Shown here piece after piece: positions 28,334 to 36,894 of a stretch of 38,424 nt of DNA. The position numbers and the translations under genes were made by a program. The stretch comes from Actinomycetes bacterium. GTDB taxonomy: Bacteria; Actinomycetota; Actinomycetes; Actinomycetales; Dermatophilaceae. Below the pieces are notes generated by a model that did no database searches, had not been told where the DNA came from, and saw nothing but the letters and a program-made list of their open reading frames with translations. Positions within the stretch are counted from its first letter, which is position 1. Each line of letters starts with the position of its first letter. Where the stretch lies: positions 1-38,424 of the forward strand of contig JAEZWF010000028.1 of NCBI GenBank assembly GCA_023420415.1, written 5' to 3'.

Positions 28334-29611
28334 TTGCCCAAGATCGTTCAGCGACAGTCATTCTCGTCACACCGGCGGCCCGTGCCCCGCCAGGACGACG
28401 TGTCCGACGCGCGCCGCAATTGGGTCATCGTGGCCCTGTCGGTGGGCGCCTTCGGCATCGGCGTCACCGAGTTCGTCGCCATGGGTTTGCTGCCGTACAT
28501 CGCCGCGGATTTCGGCCGCAGCGAGGCGGAGTCCGGGGCGGTCATCTCCATGTACGCCCTCGGCGTCGTCGTCGGCGCCCCGCTGATTACGGTGCTGACC
28601 GGTTCCGTGCCGCGACGCAGAATGCTCCTGCTGCTGATGGCGGCCTTCACCATCGGCAACGGCGCGACCGTGTGGGCGGGGTCGCTGGGGTCCTTCGGCG
28701 CGGTCATGGCCTCCCGCTTCATCGCCGGCATTCCCCACGGCGCGTACTTCTCCGTCGCCGCCCTCGTCGCGGCGTCGCTGGCCGCGCCGGGCAAACGCGG
28801 CCGCGCCGTCGCCCTGTCGGGAATGGGTCTGTCCGTGGCCACCGTCGCCGGCGTCCCCGCGGCGCAGGCGCTGGGCCAGCACTACGGCTGGCGGTCCGCG
28901 TTCGTGCTCGTCGCCGCCATCGGCGTCGCGGCGCTGGTGTCGCTGTGGTTCGCGGTGCCGCACATGAACCGCATGCCGGCCACCCGCCCGCTGGAGGAAC
29001 TCGGCGCCCTGGCGACTCCGCAGGTGTGGTTCACCGTCGCCATCGGCACCGTGGGTTTCGGCGGCATGTTCGCCGTGTACACGTACATCACGTGGACCAT
29101 GACGGAGGTCGGTGGCCTGGCCGAGAAGCTCATGTGGCTGGTGCTCATGGCCTACGGCGTGGGCATGGTCGCGGGCACGTACCTCGGCGGTTGGGTCAGC
29201 GACCGGGTGGGCGACATGGGCCTGCTGTGGACCCTCATCGCGATGGCGGTCGCCCTGGTCGCGTTCTTCTTCACCGCGCCGCTGGGCTGGCCGGCGGTGA
29301 TCAACTTCGGCGTGATCGGCATGCTCGGTTCGACGCTGGTGCCCAACCTGCAGACCCGCCTGATGGACGTCGCCGGTCGCGCGCAGACGCTTGCCGCCGC
29401 GTTGAATCAGGCGGCCCTCAACATGGCCAATGCGGGTGGCGCGGCCATCGGCGGCGCCGTCATCGCCGCGGGCTTCGGCTACCGGGCCCCGGCGTTGGCG
29501 GGTGCGGCCATGGCCGTCGCCGCGATTGCGGTGTGGGCTCCGGCGGCGTGGCTGCGGGCCCGGTCCCGACGGTCCGGGGAGGACCGGGACAAGACCGTCC
29601 TGCAGGCCTGA
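28334..29611 (+). CDS. MFS transporter, AraJ/DHA1 type
   Basis: This 425-residue protein has about twelve membrane segments after a basic N-terminal tail. It shows VTEFVAMGLLPYIAADFG in helix 1, ISMYALGVVVGAPLITVLTG, the SRFIAGIPHGAYFSVAALV segment of helix 4 and GWRSAFVLVA, the pattern of the AraJ/CmlA sugar-efflux and drug-efflux branch. The start is uncertain: TTG at 28334 has GGGAGGA only three bases before it, and GTG at 28400 is in frame and would begin nearer the first helix. It is divergent from the J-like membrane protein gene across a 208-base gap. The substrate is unknown. Confidence 0.85.
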   Translation: MPKIVQRQSFSSHRRPVPRQDDVSDARRNWVIVALSVGAFGIGVTEFVAMGLLPYIAADFGRSEAESGAVISMYALGVVVGAPLITVLTGSVPRRRMLLLLMAAFTIGNGATVWAGSLGSFGAVMASRFIAGIPHGAYFSVAALVAASLAAPGKRGRAVALSGMGLSVATVAGVPAAQALGQHYGWRSAFVLVAAIGVAALVSLWFAVPHMNRMPATRPLEELGALATPQVWFTVAIGTVGFGGMFAVYTYITWTMTEVGGLAEKLMWLVLMAYGVGMVAGTYLGGWVSDRVGDMGLLWTLIAMAVALVAFFFTAPLGWPAVINFGVIGMLGSTLVPNLQTRLMDVAGRAQTLAAALNQAALNMANAGGAAIGGAVIAAGFGYRAPALAGAAMAVAAIAVWAPAAWLRARSRRSGEDRDKTVLQA

Positions 29612-29688
29612 CCCCGGAACCGCTTCCCGGCGCCGTTGGCCGCTGCGGCGTGGCGCGGGCCGTCGTCACGCGGATCCGGGCGGGGAAG

Positions 29689-29701
29689 TAGGCTGCCGGG
29701 C
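29689..29701 (+). promoter_or_regulatory. -10 element for a leaderless xth transcript
   Basis: TAGGCT (29689-29694) fits the actinobacterial TAnnnT -10 hexamer and ends exactly 7 bases before the ATG of xth. No ribosome site is present, so the transcript probably starts at the start codon itself. Confidence 0.55.
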
Positions 29702-30658
29702 ATGCCGCTCACCATCGCAACCATCAACGTCAACGGCATCCGCGCAGCCGTGAAGAAGCGCCACGAGGACAACCTGGGCATGCTGCCCTGGCTGGAGGAC
29801 AACTCCGCCGACGTGGTGTTGCTGCAGGAGGTCCGCGCCACCGACGATCAGGCCCGTGCGGCGCTGGCCCCGGCCCTGGAGTTGGGATGGCACTGGATCG
29901 GCGCGGAAAACGAGCTGGCCAAGGGCCGCGCGGGGGTGGGCATTCTGTCGCGGGCGGAGCTTGACGACGTCCGCGTGGGGTTCGGTTCCGACGAGTTCGA
30001 CCGGATGGGCCGCTACGTGTCGGGCGTGTTGCGTGCCGAGGATTCCGGCATCGCCGAGGACGTGCTCATCGCCAGCCTCTACCTGCCGTCGGGATCGGCG
30101 AAGACGGAGAAGCAGGACGAGAAGTACCGGTTCCTCGACGCGTTTTCCGGCCACCTCGCCGAGCTGGGGGCGGCGGGCCGGGAGGGCGCGCACGCCGTCA
30201 TCGGCGGCGACTGGAACATCTGCCACCGTGAGCAGGACCTGAAGAATTGGCGCACCAACCGCACCAAGTCCGGGTTCCTGCCGCAGGAGCGGGCGTGGAT
30301 GGATTCCGTTTTCGGCACGTTCCCCGACGAGGCCCCGCAGGACACCCGCCTCAACGCGTCGGCCCGCGAGCTCGCCGCCGGCGTTTTCACCGACGGGTCG
30401 GCGTGGACTCCGCCCGAGGTCAACGCCGACCCCGACTGGTTCGACGTCACCCGCCGCCTGCACCCCGACGCCGACGGCCCGTGGTCGTGGTGGACCTACC
30501 GTGGCCAGGCGTTCGACACCGACGCGGGCTGGCGCATCGACTACCAGGCCGCGACGAAGCCGATGCTCGACCGCGCCGTGTCGTCCGTCGTGGACAAGCC
30601 GTCGGCCTACGACCGGCGGTGGACCGACCACGCGCCGGTCATCGTCGAATACCGCTAG
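29702..30658 (+). CDS. xth: Exodeoxyribonuclease III family AP endonuclease
   Basis: This 318-residue enzyme cuts DNA at abasic sites and removes 3'-blocking groups in base-excision repair. It has all marks of the ExoIII family: TIATINVNGIRAAVKK at the start, VVLLQEVRATDDQ with the metal-binding Glu, GGDWNICHREQDLKN, DTDAGWRIDYQ and a final TDHAPVIVEYR with the catalytic His. It is a little longer than E. coli XthA (268), as in other corynebacteria. ATG at 29702 has no ribosome site but lies 7 bases after a -10 element. It is convergent with the next gene, with 19 bases between the stops. Confidence 0.93.
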   Translation: MPLTIATINVNGIRAAVKKRHEDNLGMLPWLEDNSADVVLLQEVRATDDQARAALAPALELGWHWIGAENELAKGRAGVGILSRAELDDVRVGFGSDEFDRMGRYVSGVLRAEDSGIAEDVLIASLYLPSGSAKTEKQDEKYRFLDAFSGHLAELGAAGREGAHAVIGGDWNICHREQDLKNWRTNRTKSGFLPQERAWMDSVFGTFPDEAPQDTRLNASARELAAGVFTDGSAWTPPEVNADPDWFDVTRRLHPDADGPWSWWTYRGQAFDTDAGWRIDYQAATKPMLDRAVSSVVDKPSAYDRRWTDHAPVIVEYR

Positions 30659-30677
30659 TCCCGCGCCTGCGGTCGGG

Positions 30678-33365
30678 TCAGGACTGCCGGAGCATCGAGG
30701 CGACGCCGTCGGCGATGGCCAGGGCGTAGAGCTTCCGCCACTCGCGGGTTTTCAGGGCCTCGGCCTCGTCGGGGTTGTCGATGTTGCCGGCCGAGACGAC
30801 CACCTCCGGGGGCCCGAACGACGACGGCGTGCCGAAGGCGGGGGACAGGCCGTCGACGACGTCGCCGGGCCGCCCCTCCTCGTCGTATCGGTTGCCCGGG
30901 GAGAACCGGTGGAACACGAGGGCGTCGCGGATGCCCGCCGCCAGGTTCGCGGTGGTGGGGTCCGCGAAGCCGTCCGGGCCCTCGTACAGGCCGGTCACCC
31001 GAGTTCCGGAGTGCTCCGCGCCCACTGCGTCGACCTCGACGTCGATCACCGCGTCGACGGACCGCGCGGCGCCGGCATCGACATCGACGTGGCCATCGAC
31101 ATCGGAGGAACGGTCGTCGGGCAGTTCGACGAGGGTCGCCCCGCGGCCGCGCAGTTCCGCCACCGCCGCGTCGGCCAGGGCCTCCGCGACGTCGCCGGCG
31201 CCCGTGCGCACGCCGATCACTGCGCCTGACAACGGAGAGACGGCTTCCCCCTCGGGGGCGATGATCGGCTGGCGGCGCGGCAGCCTGGCGGGATCCGGAT
31301 GCGCCGGCGGGTACGGTGACGACGCCAGCACCTCCTCCAGCTCGGTGTCGGTGATCATCGCGTCGACGGCGAAAATCGTCGTCGGGCCATCCCGGTACAC
31401 GGGGGTCAGCCCGTCTGACCACCACGCCCACGACCGGCTGGCCAACGCCGCACCGCCGGCCAAGCCGGCCGAAGGCGGGGACACGAACACGTACCGGATG
31501 CCGAGCTTGCGCAGTGCGACGTCGACGTCGTTGACGGCATTCGGTTCGCGCGGAACACCGGTGCCGGCGAGGTCGAGGTCGTCGAGAGCTTTCCTGCTCA
31601 TCTCGGAATTCTTGTCCGGCCACGGAAAATGGGTGAACAACGACGGCAGTCCGTTCAGCGCGTACATCCAGCCCGACCCCTCTGCGGGGTTGACCAGGAC
31701 GTGGCCCTCCATCGCGTGGGGCTGCCGCGCCAACCACTCCATCGCGCGCCGATCCGCGTCCGAAACGTACGTGCTCCCGCGGCTGGCCGTCATGGTCAGT
31801 CGGGCATCGTCACCGGTCGCCCACGACACCGGGACGAGCACCAGCGACGCCGCCGCCGCCACCGTCGCCGCGGCGGTCGCGCGTCGGGTGGGCGACCGTT
31901 GCGCCGTCTCCGGCGCACCTACCCATGGGGTCGACGACGGGGACGAGAGGCCGTCGTCACGCCAACGCCCGCGACGCACCGCCGACCACGCCCGGACGAC
32001 GAGCTCCGCCACCCACGCGACCGCGACGCCGATGCACACCAGACGCAGCACACCCATCGGCGCCTGCAGGCGATAGGCCATGTCGTAGAAAAACGTGCCC
32101 AACACGCGCAGCCACTCGCCGAACGGATCCGCCCACCGGGCCTGCGCACTGTCCGCGACCACGCCCAGGACCACGAGTCCGAACACCGGCCACGGCGTCC
32201 ACGGCCGCCGGCGCAGCAGCAAAACGACCGCACCCACCAGGGTCAGGACCACCGCCGGCGGGTACCAGCCGATCACCTGCGTGTAATTCGACTGGCCCGT
32301 CACCGTCCACCACGCCGACTGGGCGTGATCGATGCCGATTTGCCCCTGATACTCGGCGACGGAATCACCCGAACCCGCCGCCGAGACCAGAACCGGCGCC
32401 AGCAACACCACCACGATCGCGGCCGTGACGAGCAGACGCACCAGAGAGCCCGCGCGCGGGCGGGTCAACCACCACAACAGCGCGAAGACCGCCAGGGCCA
32501 CCGCAGCCGCCGGGTGCGCCAGGAACACCCCCGTCAGCGCGGGAACCGCCGCCACCGTGCGGCCCGTGATCAACAGCGCCAGCGCCGCCGGAATCGTCGC
32601 GACGGCCAACAGGTACGGCAGCGACCCGGTGATCATCAGCGCCCCGGTGATCTCCGGCAACGCGATCGACGCCACAGCAGCAGCCGGGGCGGCCACCACC
32701 GCCCACCGGGGGCCCGCCACGACCCACGTCAACAACGCGGCCCCCGCCGGCAACAACACCATCGGGGCCACCGCACCGAAAACGTTGGCCTGGAGGATCG
32801 GGTCACCCGGCAGCAGCGAGCCCAGCGCGTGCCACGCCGCGGGGTAGAACATCTCCGCGGCGGTCTCGCGGTTCATCAACTCGCCCGCCCGCGTCGGCGA
32901 GGCGATGCCCTCGTCGGCCACCCACCGCAGGAAATTGTTGTGCCACTGCAGGTCCCACGCCTGGCGCAGGTTCGACCCGCCGTCCGGCAAATCCCGCAGC
33001 GGCAGCAGGTACCGCACCGAACCGACCACGGTCACTGCGGCGGACGTCACCGCAGTGGCCCACTCGGCGGCCGTGGGACGCAGGGGCGAGCGGCCCAGGG
33101 GCGACCGGGGCGGAGCATCGGCGCCCGGAATGAACCGCCGTGCCAGATACGCCATCGCCGTCGCACCCGCCCACACGGCCAGAAACATCGGCCAACCCCA
33201 GCCGATGCCCAGCGCACCGGCCGCCCACGCCCCGAAGCCCGCGACGCCCACGGTGATCGGGCCCGCTGCGGCGAGCGCGGGCATGGGACGCAGGCCCGCG
33301 GCCATGCCGGTGACCGCGCCCGGCACGATCAACAGCAGGGCGGTCACCACGGCTGCCAGGAGCAC
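30678..33365 (-). CDS. Large membrane protein (DUF6541-like) with a C-terminal amidase-like domain
   Basis: This 895-residue protein starts with GTG at 33365 (GAGG five bases upstream). Residues 1 to about 480 form many membrane helices, in the style of actinobacterial polytopic glycosyltransferase-fold proteins grouped as DUF6541. An outer domain follows to about 700. The last ~190 residues (from about 705) line up with the amidase_3 fold of the neighbouring gene: VIGVRTGAGDVAEALADAAV, ANLAAGIRDALVFHRFS, then VVVSAGNIDNPDEAEALK, where the active enzyme has VLVEFGNMRDSAEIALL. The catalytic Glu is Ser, and the zinc-binding His in VSLHADGSG is replaced (IDVEVDAVG). It should sit in the cell envelope; the role is unknown. 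Confidence 0.78.
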   Translation of the reverse strand: MLLAAVVTALLLIVPGAVTGMAAGLRPMPALAAAGPITVGVAGFGAWAAGALGIGWGWPMFLAVWAGATAMAYLARRFIPGADAPPRSPLGRSPLRPTAAEWATAVTSAAVTVVGSVRYLLPLRDLPDGGSNLRQAWDLQWHNNFLRWVADEGIASPTRAGELMNRETAAEMFYPAAWHALGSLLPGDPILQANVFGAVAPMVLLPAGAALLTWVVAGPRWAVVAAPAAAVASIALPEITGALMITGSLPYLLAVATIPAALALLITGRTVAAVPALTGVFLAHPAAAVALAVFALLWWLTRPRAGSLVRLLVTAAIVVVLLAPVLVSAAGSGDSVAEYQGQIGIDHAQSAWWTVTGQSNYTQVIGWYPPAVVLTLVGAVVLLLRRRPWTPWPVFGLVVLGVVADSAQARWADPFGEWLRVLGTFFYDMAYRLQAPMGVLRLVCIGVAVAWVAELVVRAWSAVRRGRWRDDGLSSPSSTPWVGAPETAQRSPTRRATAAATVAAAASLVLVPVSWATGDDARLTMTASRGSTYVSDADRRAMEWLARQPHAMEGHVLVNPAEGSGWMYALNGLPSLFTHFPWPDKNSEMSRKALDDLDLAGTGVPREPNAVNDVDVALRKLGIRYVFVSPPSAGLAGGAALASRSWAWWSDGLTPVYRDGPTTIFAVDAMITDTELEEVLASSPYPPAHPDPARLPRRQPIIAPEGEAVSPLSGAVIGVRTGAGDVAEALADAAVAELRGRGATLVELPDDRSSDVDGHVDVDAGAARSVDAVIDVEVDAVGAEHSGTRVTGLYEGPDGFADPTTANLAAGIRDALVFHRFSPGNRYDEEGRPGDVVDGLSPAFGTPSSFGPPEVVVSAGNIDNPDEAEALKTREWRKLYALAIADGVASMLRQS

Positions 33366-33475
33366 GAAACCTCACTCGGACAAGGGGAATGCGGGGGACG
33401 GGAGCGGGGATGGGGCGGGGCGGTGAATCGGCGTACGGATGCCGCGCGACATTCCCCCGGGCACGTCCCGGAAAA

Positions 33476-34342
33476 TCACAGGTAGACGTACACGGTATCC
33501 AAGTCCCCGGCGGTCTTGCACTCGAAGAGGGCGTCGCCGTCTCCGTCGGTGGTTTCCCCGCACGTGAAGTCGACGTCCTTCTCGAGGAGATCGTCGTAGG
33601 CGGTGATCGAAACGGGCGCATCGTCGAGGCTATGGCCGACCAGGTCGGACGCGACCTCCTCGGCGGTGAGACAGGTGGTCAGGGAGCTGGCGGCTCCGAC
33701 CCACTTGACGCCCGTGGGTGCCTCGCAGGAGTGGGCGACGTCGAGCCCGGTGCCGAAGTACCCGGGAGGAGCGGAAAACTCGCCGTCGTCGGCGGGCGTG
33801 GAGGGGGTCGTGGAGACCTCCGAGGAGGGCTCCCGCGGGGTGGAGGTCGGGGTGCTGGTGGCGGAGCTGGTCGTCGAGGTCGCGCTTTCCGACGTCGTGT
33901 CCGTCCCACTGGCGACGGGCTCCTCGTCATCGCCGCCGAGGAAGAAAACCAGGCCGCCGACGATGGCGATCAGCGCCACCAGGGCAACGATGATGCCGAC
34001 GATGAGGCCGGTCTTGCCCTTGCCCCCATTCTGGTTGGGGTCTCCAGGACCGCCGGGCGCGCCGTACGCGCCGTACGCGTCCTGCTCCTGTCCCGGTCCC
34101 GACGCGTAGGGGCTGTTCTCCCATGCCAGGGTCCGGTCGTCACCCTGCTGACCGTAGGGCTGCTGGTAGGGGTCGGACGGGCCCTGCTGACTCTGCTGAC
34201 CGTAGGGCTGCTGGTAGGGGTCGGGCTGGCCCTGCTGACCGTAGGGCCCGGAACCGCCGGAACCGGAATACGGTCCGCCCTGACCCCAGGGCTGGTCCCC
34301 GAAGCCGTCGCCTCCGCCGTCGTTCGGTCGGTTCGAGTTCAT
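33476..34342 (-). CDS. Single-pass envelope protein with four-cysteine outer domain (paralog A)
   Basis: This 288-residue protein has a Gly/Pro/Gln/Tyr-rich cytoplasmic N-terminus (about 1-110) with repeated PDPYQQPYGQQ units, one membrane helix (about 112-135), a Ser/Thr-rich linker to about 190, and an outer domain of about 95 residues with four cysteines (VAHSC, SLTTC, DFTC, LFEC) ending DLDTVYVYL. The outer domain and overall layout match the next gene upstream (34507-35226). ATG at 34342 has GGAGGGAC upstream. No enzyme signature is seen. It likely forms disulfides outside the cell. Confidence 0.78.
   Translation of the reverse strand: MNSNRPNDGGGDGFGDQPWGQGGPYSGSGGSGPYGQQGQPDPYQQPYGQQSQQGPSDPYQQPYGQQGDDRTLAWENSPYASGPGQEQDAYGAYGAPGGPGDPNQNGGKGKTGLIVGIIVALVALIAIVGGLVFFLGGDDEEPVASGTDTTSESATSTTSSATSTPTSTPREPSSEVSTTPSTPADDGEFSAPPGYFGTGLDVAHSCEAPTGVKWVGAASSLTTCLTAEEVASDLVGHSLDDAPVSITAYDDLLEKDVDFTCGETTDGDGDALFECKTAGDLDTVYVYL
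34145..34224. repeat. Tandem repeat encoding the PYQQPYGQQ motif
   Basis: Two identical 32-base copies (34145-34176 and 34193-34224) lie 48 bases apart inside paralog A, followed by a partial third copy. They encode its repeated PDPYQQPYGQQ-type segments. Confidence 0.75.
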
Positions 34343-34413
34343 TGTCCGTCCCTCCGATGAATCTGGTGAATCTGGCCGTCGTCGGCTGTCGCCGTCGCCG
34401 GCCAGCCCAAAAA

Positions 34414-34419
34414 TTTATA
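34414..34419 (-). promoter_or_regulatory. Possible -10 element for paralog A
   Basis: TATAAA on the minus strand, in an AT-rich patch of about 30 bases inside very GC-rich sequence, 72 bases before the start of paralog A. The 164-base gap to the upstream gene leaves room for a separate promoter. Confidence 0.4.
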
Positions 34420-34506
34420 CCAAGACCATATATTGGGTGCGCGCAGGTGGCACGGAATTGTTTCGGGCGTCCGGTCGGCGGGGACGACCCCGGCCGGGCG
34501 GCGAAC

Positions 34507-35226
34507 TCAGTAGGGGTAGACGTACACGACCGCGTTGCGGCCGCCCTCGCACTTGAACACCGGGTCCCGTTCGGAATCCCGGGCGCGGCGGCAGGACATC
34601 GAGATGTTCTCCTGGGTCGCCGCACTGTAGGCGGTGACCGTCAGCGGGGCGGCGGAGATGCTTTCGTAGGCGAGTTCGCGTGCGATGTTTTCGGCGAAAC
34701 CGCAGGTGGTAGTCGAGTGGCCGGTGCCGACCCAGCGGGTGCCGGTGACGTTTTCGCACTTCCGGTAGGTGTTCAGGCCCACGCCGTAATGTACGGGGCC
34801 CGCGATGTACCTGTCCGTGGCGCCGCTGCCGCCGCTGCCGCCGCTGCCGCCGGAGTCTCCGGAGTCGGAGGTCGGAGCGTCCGTCCGGGTGCGTGTTTCG
34901 GTGACGGTCGCGGTTTCCGGCCGGGTGCGCGTCAACGGAGGGGCGTCTTCGCGAGTTCGATCGGTGGTCGGGAGGGAGTCGTCGGCCATCGTGGTGTCGC
35001 GGGCCTCGACGTCGGCGTCGTCGTCGCGCATGAACAGGACGACGCCGGCGCCGATCACCAGCGCTGCAATGATCCCGATGAGTAGGCGCGGGTTGTGGCC
35101 ACCGCCTCCCTGTGGTCGCTGCGGCGGCGGGGAGGGCCGAAAGGGGTGTTGCGGCGGTTGGTGCGGCCGCCATTCGGAGAGGCGATCGAAATCCCGCTCG
35201 TCGAATGGGTCGAATTGCGGATTCAT
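34507..35226 (-). CDS. Single-pass envelope protein with four-cysteine outer domain (paralog B)
   Basis: This 239-residue protein has a proline-rich cytoplasmic N-terminus, a membrane helix (about 47-66), a Thr/Arg-rich and then GSGGSGG linker, and an outer domain of about 90 residues beginning HYGVGLNTYRKC and ending NAVVYVYPY. The cysteines (YRKC, TTTC, SMSC, FKC) match those of paralog A, as do G-x-G-L, the WVG motif, TTC and VTAY. The linker is encoded by three perfect 9-base repeats (34822-34848). ATG at 35226 lies 12 bases after the end of the amidase gene, with AGGAG upstream, so it is probably in the same operon. Function is unknown. Confidence 0.78.
   Translation of the reverse strand: MNPQFDPFDERDFDRLSEWRPHQPPQHPFRPSPPPQRPQGGGGHNPRLLIGIIAALVIGAGVVLFMRDDDADVEARDTTMADDSLPTTDRTREDAPPLTRTRPETATVTETRTRTDAPTSDSGDSGGSGGSGGSGATDRYIAGPVHYGVGLNTYRKCENVTGTRWVGTGHSTTTCGFAENIARELAYESISAAPLTVTAYSAATQENISMSCRRARDSERDPVFKCEGGRNAVVYVYPY
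34822..34848. repeat. Three perfect 9-base repeats encoding a GSG linker
   Basis: GCCGCTGCC occurs three times in direct tandem in the linker of paralog B, encoding (on the minus strand) a flexible Gly/Ser spacer. Its copy number may vary between strains. Confidence 0.8.
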
Positions 35227-35238
35227 GGTGTGGGGCTC

Positions 35239-36131
35239 CTAGCGTCCGATCGTGGCGATGATTCCCCGGATCACGGCCCGCGCCATGTCCGCGCGGCCGT
35301 CCTCCGACGCCAGCAGGGCGATCTCCGCGGAGTCCCGCATGTTCCCGAACTCGACGAGGACCTTCGGCTTGGTCGACAGGTTCAGCCCGGTGAGATCGCT
35401 GCGGTGGTCGATGCCGTCGACGCCGAGGTAATTCGACGGGGTGAATCCGCCGGCGAGGAATCCGTCCCGGATGTTGGCGGCGAGCGCCGCGGACCCCGCG
35501 GCGTCGTTGCCGGGCAGGGGATCTGCGACGGTGATGACGTGGAAACCCCGGTTTCCTTCGCCGGACCCGTCGGCATGCAAGCTGACGACGACATCGGCGG
35601 CGGAGGCGTTCTCCTTCACCGCGCGCAGGTCGATGCAATCGGCGACCCCGGAGTCGTCCTCGCGGGACAGCAGGACGGTGGCGCCGAGGGCTTCGAGTCG
35701 ATCCTTGATTTCCAGGGCCATCAGCCAGTTGAGGTGTGCTCGGGCCACCCGTCGTCGGCGGTGGTGCCGGAAACCTAGCAGGGTTTGGTTCCGCCGCGGC
35801 CGTCCGGGACCTGCGGGTTGTCGGCGGGCATGACCGCTGCGTGTCCCGGGTCGAGGTAGACGACGCGGCCCGTGAGATCCCCGTCGTCCGGGGTCGGCGT
35901 CGATTCGGGCGACGGTGGCGCGGTCGACGTGGAGGCGCCCGGCTTGCCCGACGATCCCCGTGTGGAGTTGGGCGCGCCGCGGCCCTGCGCGATGGACGTG
36001 CTTGGCGACGCGTGCACGGCGGCATCGTCGCGAACGGCCTCGTCGACGTCGCCGACGGTGCACCCGGCCATCAGCATCGCGGTGGACGCGATGGCGAGGC
36101 ACTGCCCACGGCCACGGGAAAAGGTGTTCAC
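35239..36131 (-). pseudogene. N-acetylmuramoyl-L-alanine amidase lipoprotein (Rv3717-like), broken by a stop and a frameshift
   Basis: The first part is a lipoprotein signal (STAMLMAGC), a disordered linker, and RVVYLDPGHAA, the first zinc ligand of amidase_3, up to DGRGGTKPC. Then an in-frame TAG (35775-35777 on the plus strand) stands where relatives have a Gln codon. The same frame continues VSGTTADDGWPEHT, and a single missing base near 35734 moves the rest (LNWLMALEIKDRLEALGATV, VVVSLHADGSG, KVLVEFGN) into another frame. Repaired, it would be a full amidase of about 297 residues that cuts the peptide stem from glycan strands. The lesions are either real decay or sequence errors. I choose GTG at 36131, because it is 7 bases after TAACGT, as in leaderless genes here; GTG at 36140 is the alternative. 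Confidence 0.8.
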
Positions 36132-36144
36132 GTCCACCACGTTA
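36132..36144 (-). promoter_or_regulatory. -10 element for a leaderless amidase transcript
   Basis: On the minus strand TAACGT (36144-36139) ends 7 bases before GTG at 36131, the same TAnnnT-N7-start spacing seen at xth and trpS. Confidence 0.45.
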
Positions 36145-36349
36145 ATGAGGGGCGACCGAACTGCGGCGACTCCGAACGGGTTTCCCGCGAATACGGGGGG
36201 AGGTTTCGGAACGATGCGGCCGTTTGTGCAAGACTCGGGGGACGTGACAATCGGGACTCCGTACCCGTGGCGGGGCCTTTTTCGGTCCTGCGGCAGCGGG
36301 TGCCCGGAAGTGACCCGGGTTCGCCGGGAGCTGCGGAAAGGGGAACGGC

Positions 36350-36811
36350 ATGGATGATCGCAACTATGGGTCCGCCGACGGGAACATGGGCTTGAGCGGG
36401 CGGCACTTCGGTGACGGCCCGCCGCGCGACGACGCCCCGGACCCCGCCGACGACTTCGATCTCGCGGCGTTCACCCGCAGCCTCGACGGTGACGCCGCCG
36501 GTTTCGGCGTGTGGAGCATCATCGCCGGTGGCGTCCTCGTCGCCCTGACGGTCCTTGCCTTCATCTACGGCTGGCCGCTGTGGACCGTGATCCCGTGCAT
36601 CCTCGGTCTCGTCGTCCTGGGCGTCGTCGGCATGCTGCGTCGCCCGCCGGTCGCCCCGCTGGAGTTGACCGCCGTCGAGCGTGACCGAGTGCGCCGCGTC
36701 CTCGACGAGCACGGCGCCCGGGCCGCCGTCGCCCTGGTCCGCGCCCTGTACCCGGGCGAGTCCAGCGTCGCGGCGACGAAGACCGTCCGGCTGCTGCTCG
36801 AGCGCAGCTGA
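36350..36811 (+). CDS. Small corynebacterial membrane protein
   Basis: This 153-residue protein has an acidic, Gly/Asp-rich N-terminus of about 60 residues, two adjacent membrane helices (VWSIIAGGVLVALTVLAFIY and WTVIPCILGLVVLGVVGML) and a charged C-terminal helix region (ERDRVRRVLDEHGARAAVAL). The GARAAVALVRALYPGE segment looks like the ribosome-associated or 'ribosomal L7/L12-like' helix pair found at the end of some small proteins, but that is a guess. ATG at 36350 has GAAAGGGGA upstream. It is divergent from the amidase cluster and 83 bases before trpS. Function is unknown. Confidence 0.75.
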   Translation: MDDRNYGSADGNMGLSGRHFGDGPPRDDAPDPADDFDLAAFTRSLDGDAAGFGVWSIIAGGVLVALTVLAFIYGWPLWTVIPCILGLVVLGVVGMLRRPPVAPLELTAVERDRVRRVLDEHGARAAVALVRALYPGESSVAATKTVRLLLERS

Positions 36812-36881
36812 CCCGGTCCGCGCGGCGGTGCACCCGACGCCCCGTCGGACGCCCGACGCGAACCGACCCGCCGGGGCGAAC

Positions 36882-36894
36882 TAGACTGCCGGTC
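36882..36894 (+). promoter_or_regulatory. -10 element for a leaderless trpS transcript
   Basis: TAGACT (36882-36887) ends exactly 7 bases before the trpS ATG, and no ribosome site exists. This fits leaderless initiation, which is common in actinobacteria. Confidence 0.6.

Noticed and set aside
34822..34848. CRISPR-like or mobile repeat
   Set aside because: The 9-base units are in frame and encode a Gly/Ser linker, so they are simple coding repeats.
35734..35777. Programmed frameshift or stop readthrough in the amidase gene
   Set aside because: There is no slippery run or downstream structure typical of recoding, and two separate lesions would both need recoding. Decay or sequence error is simpler.
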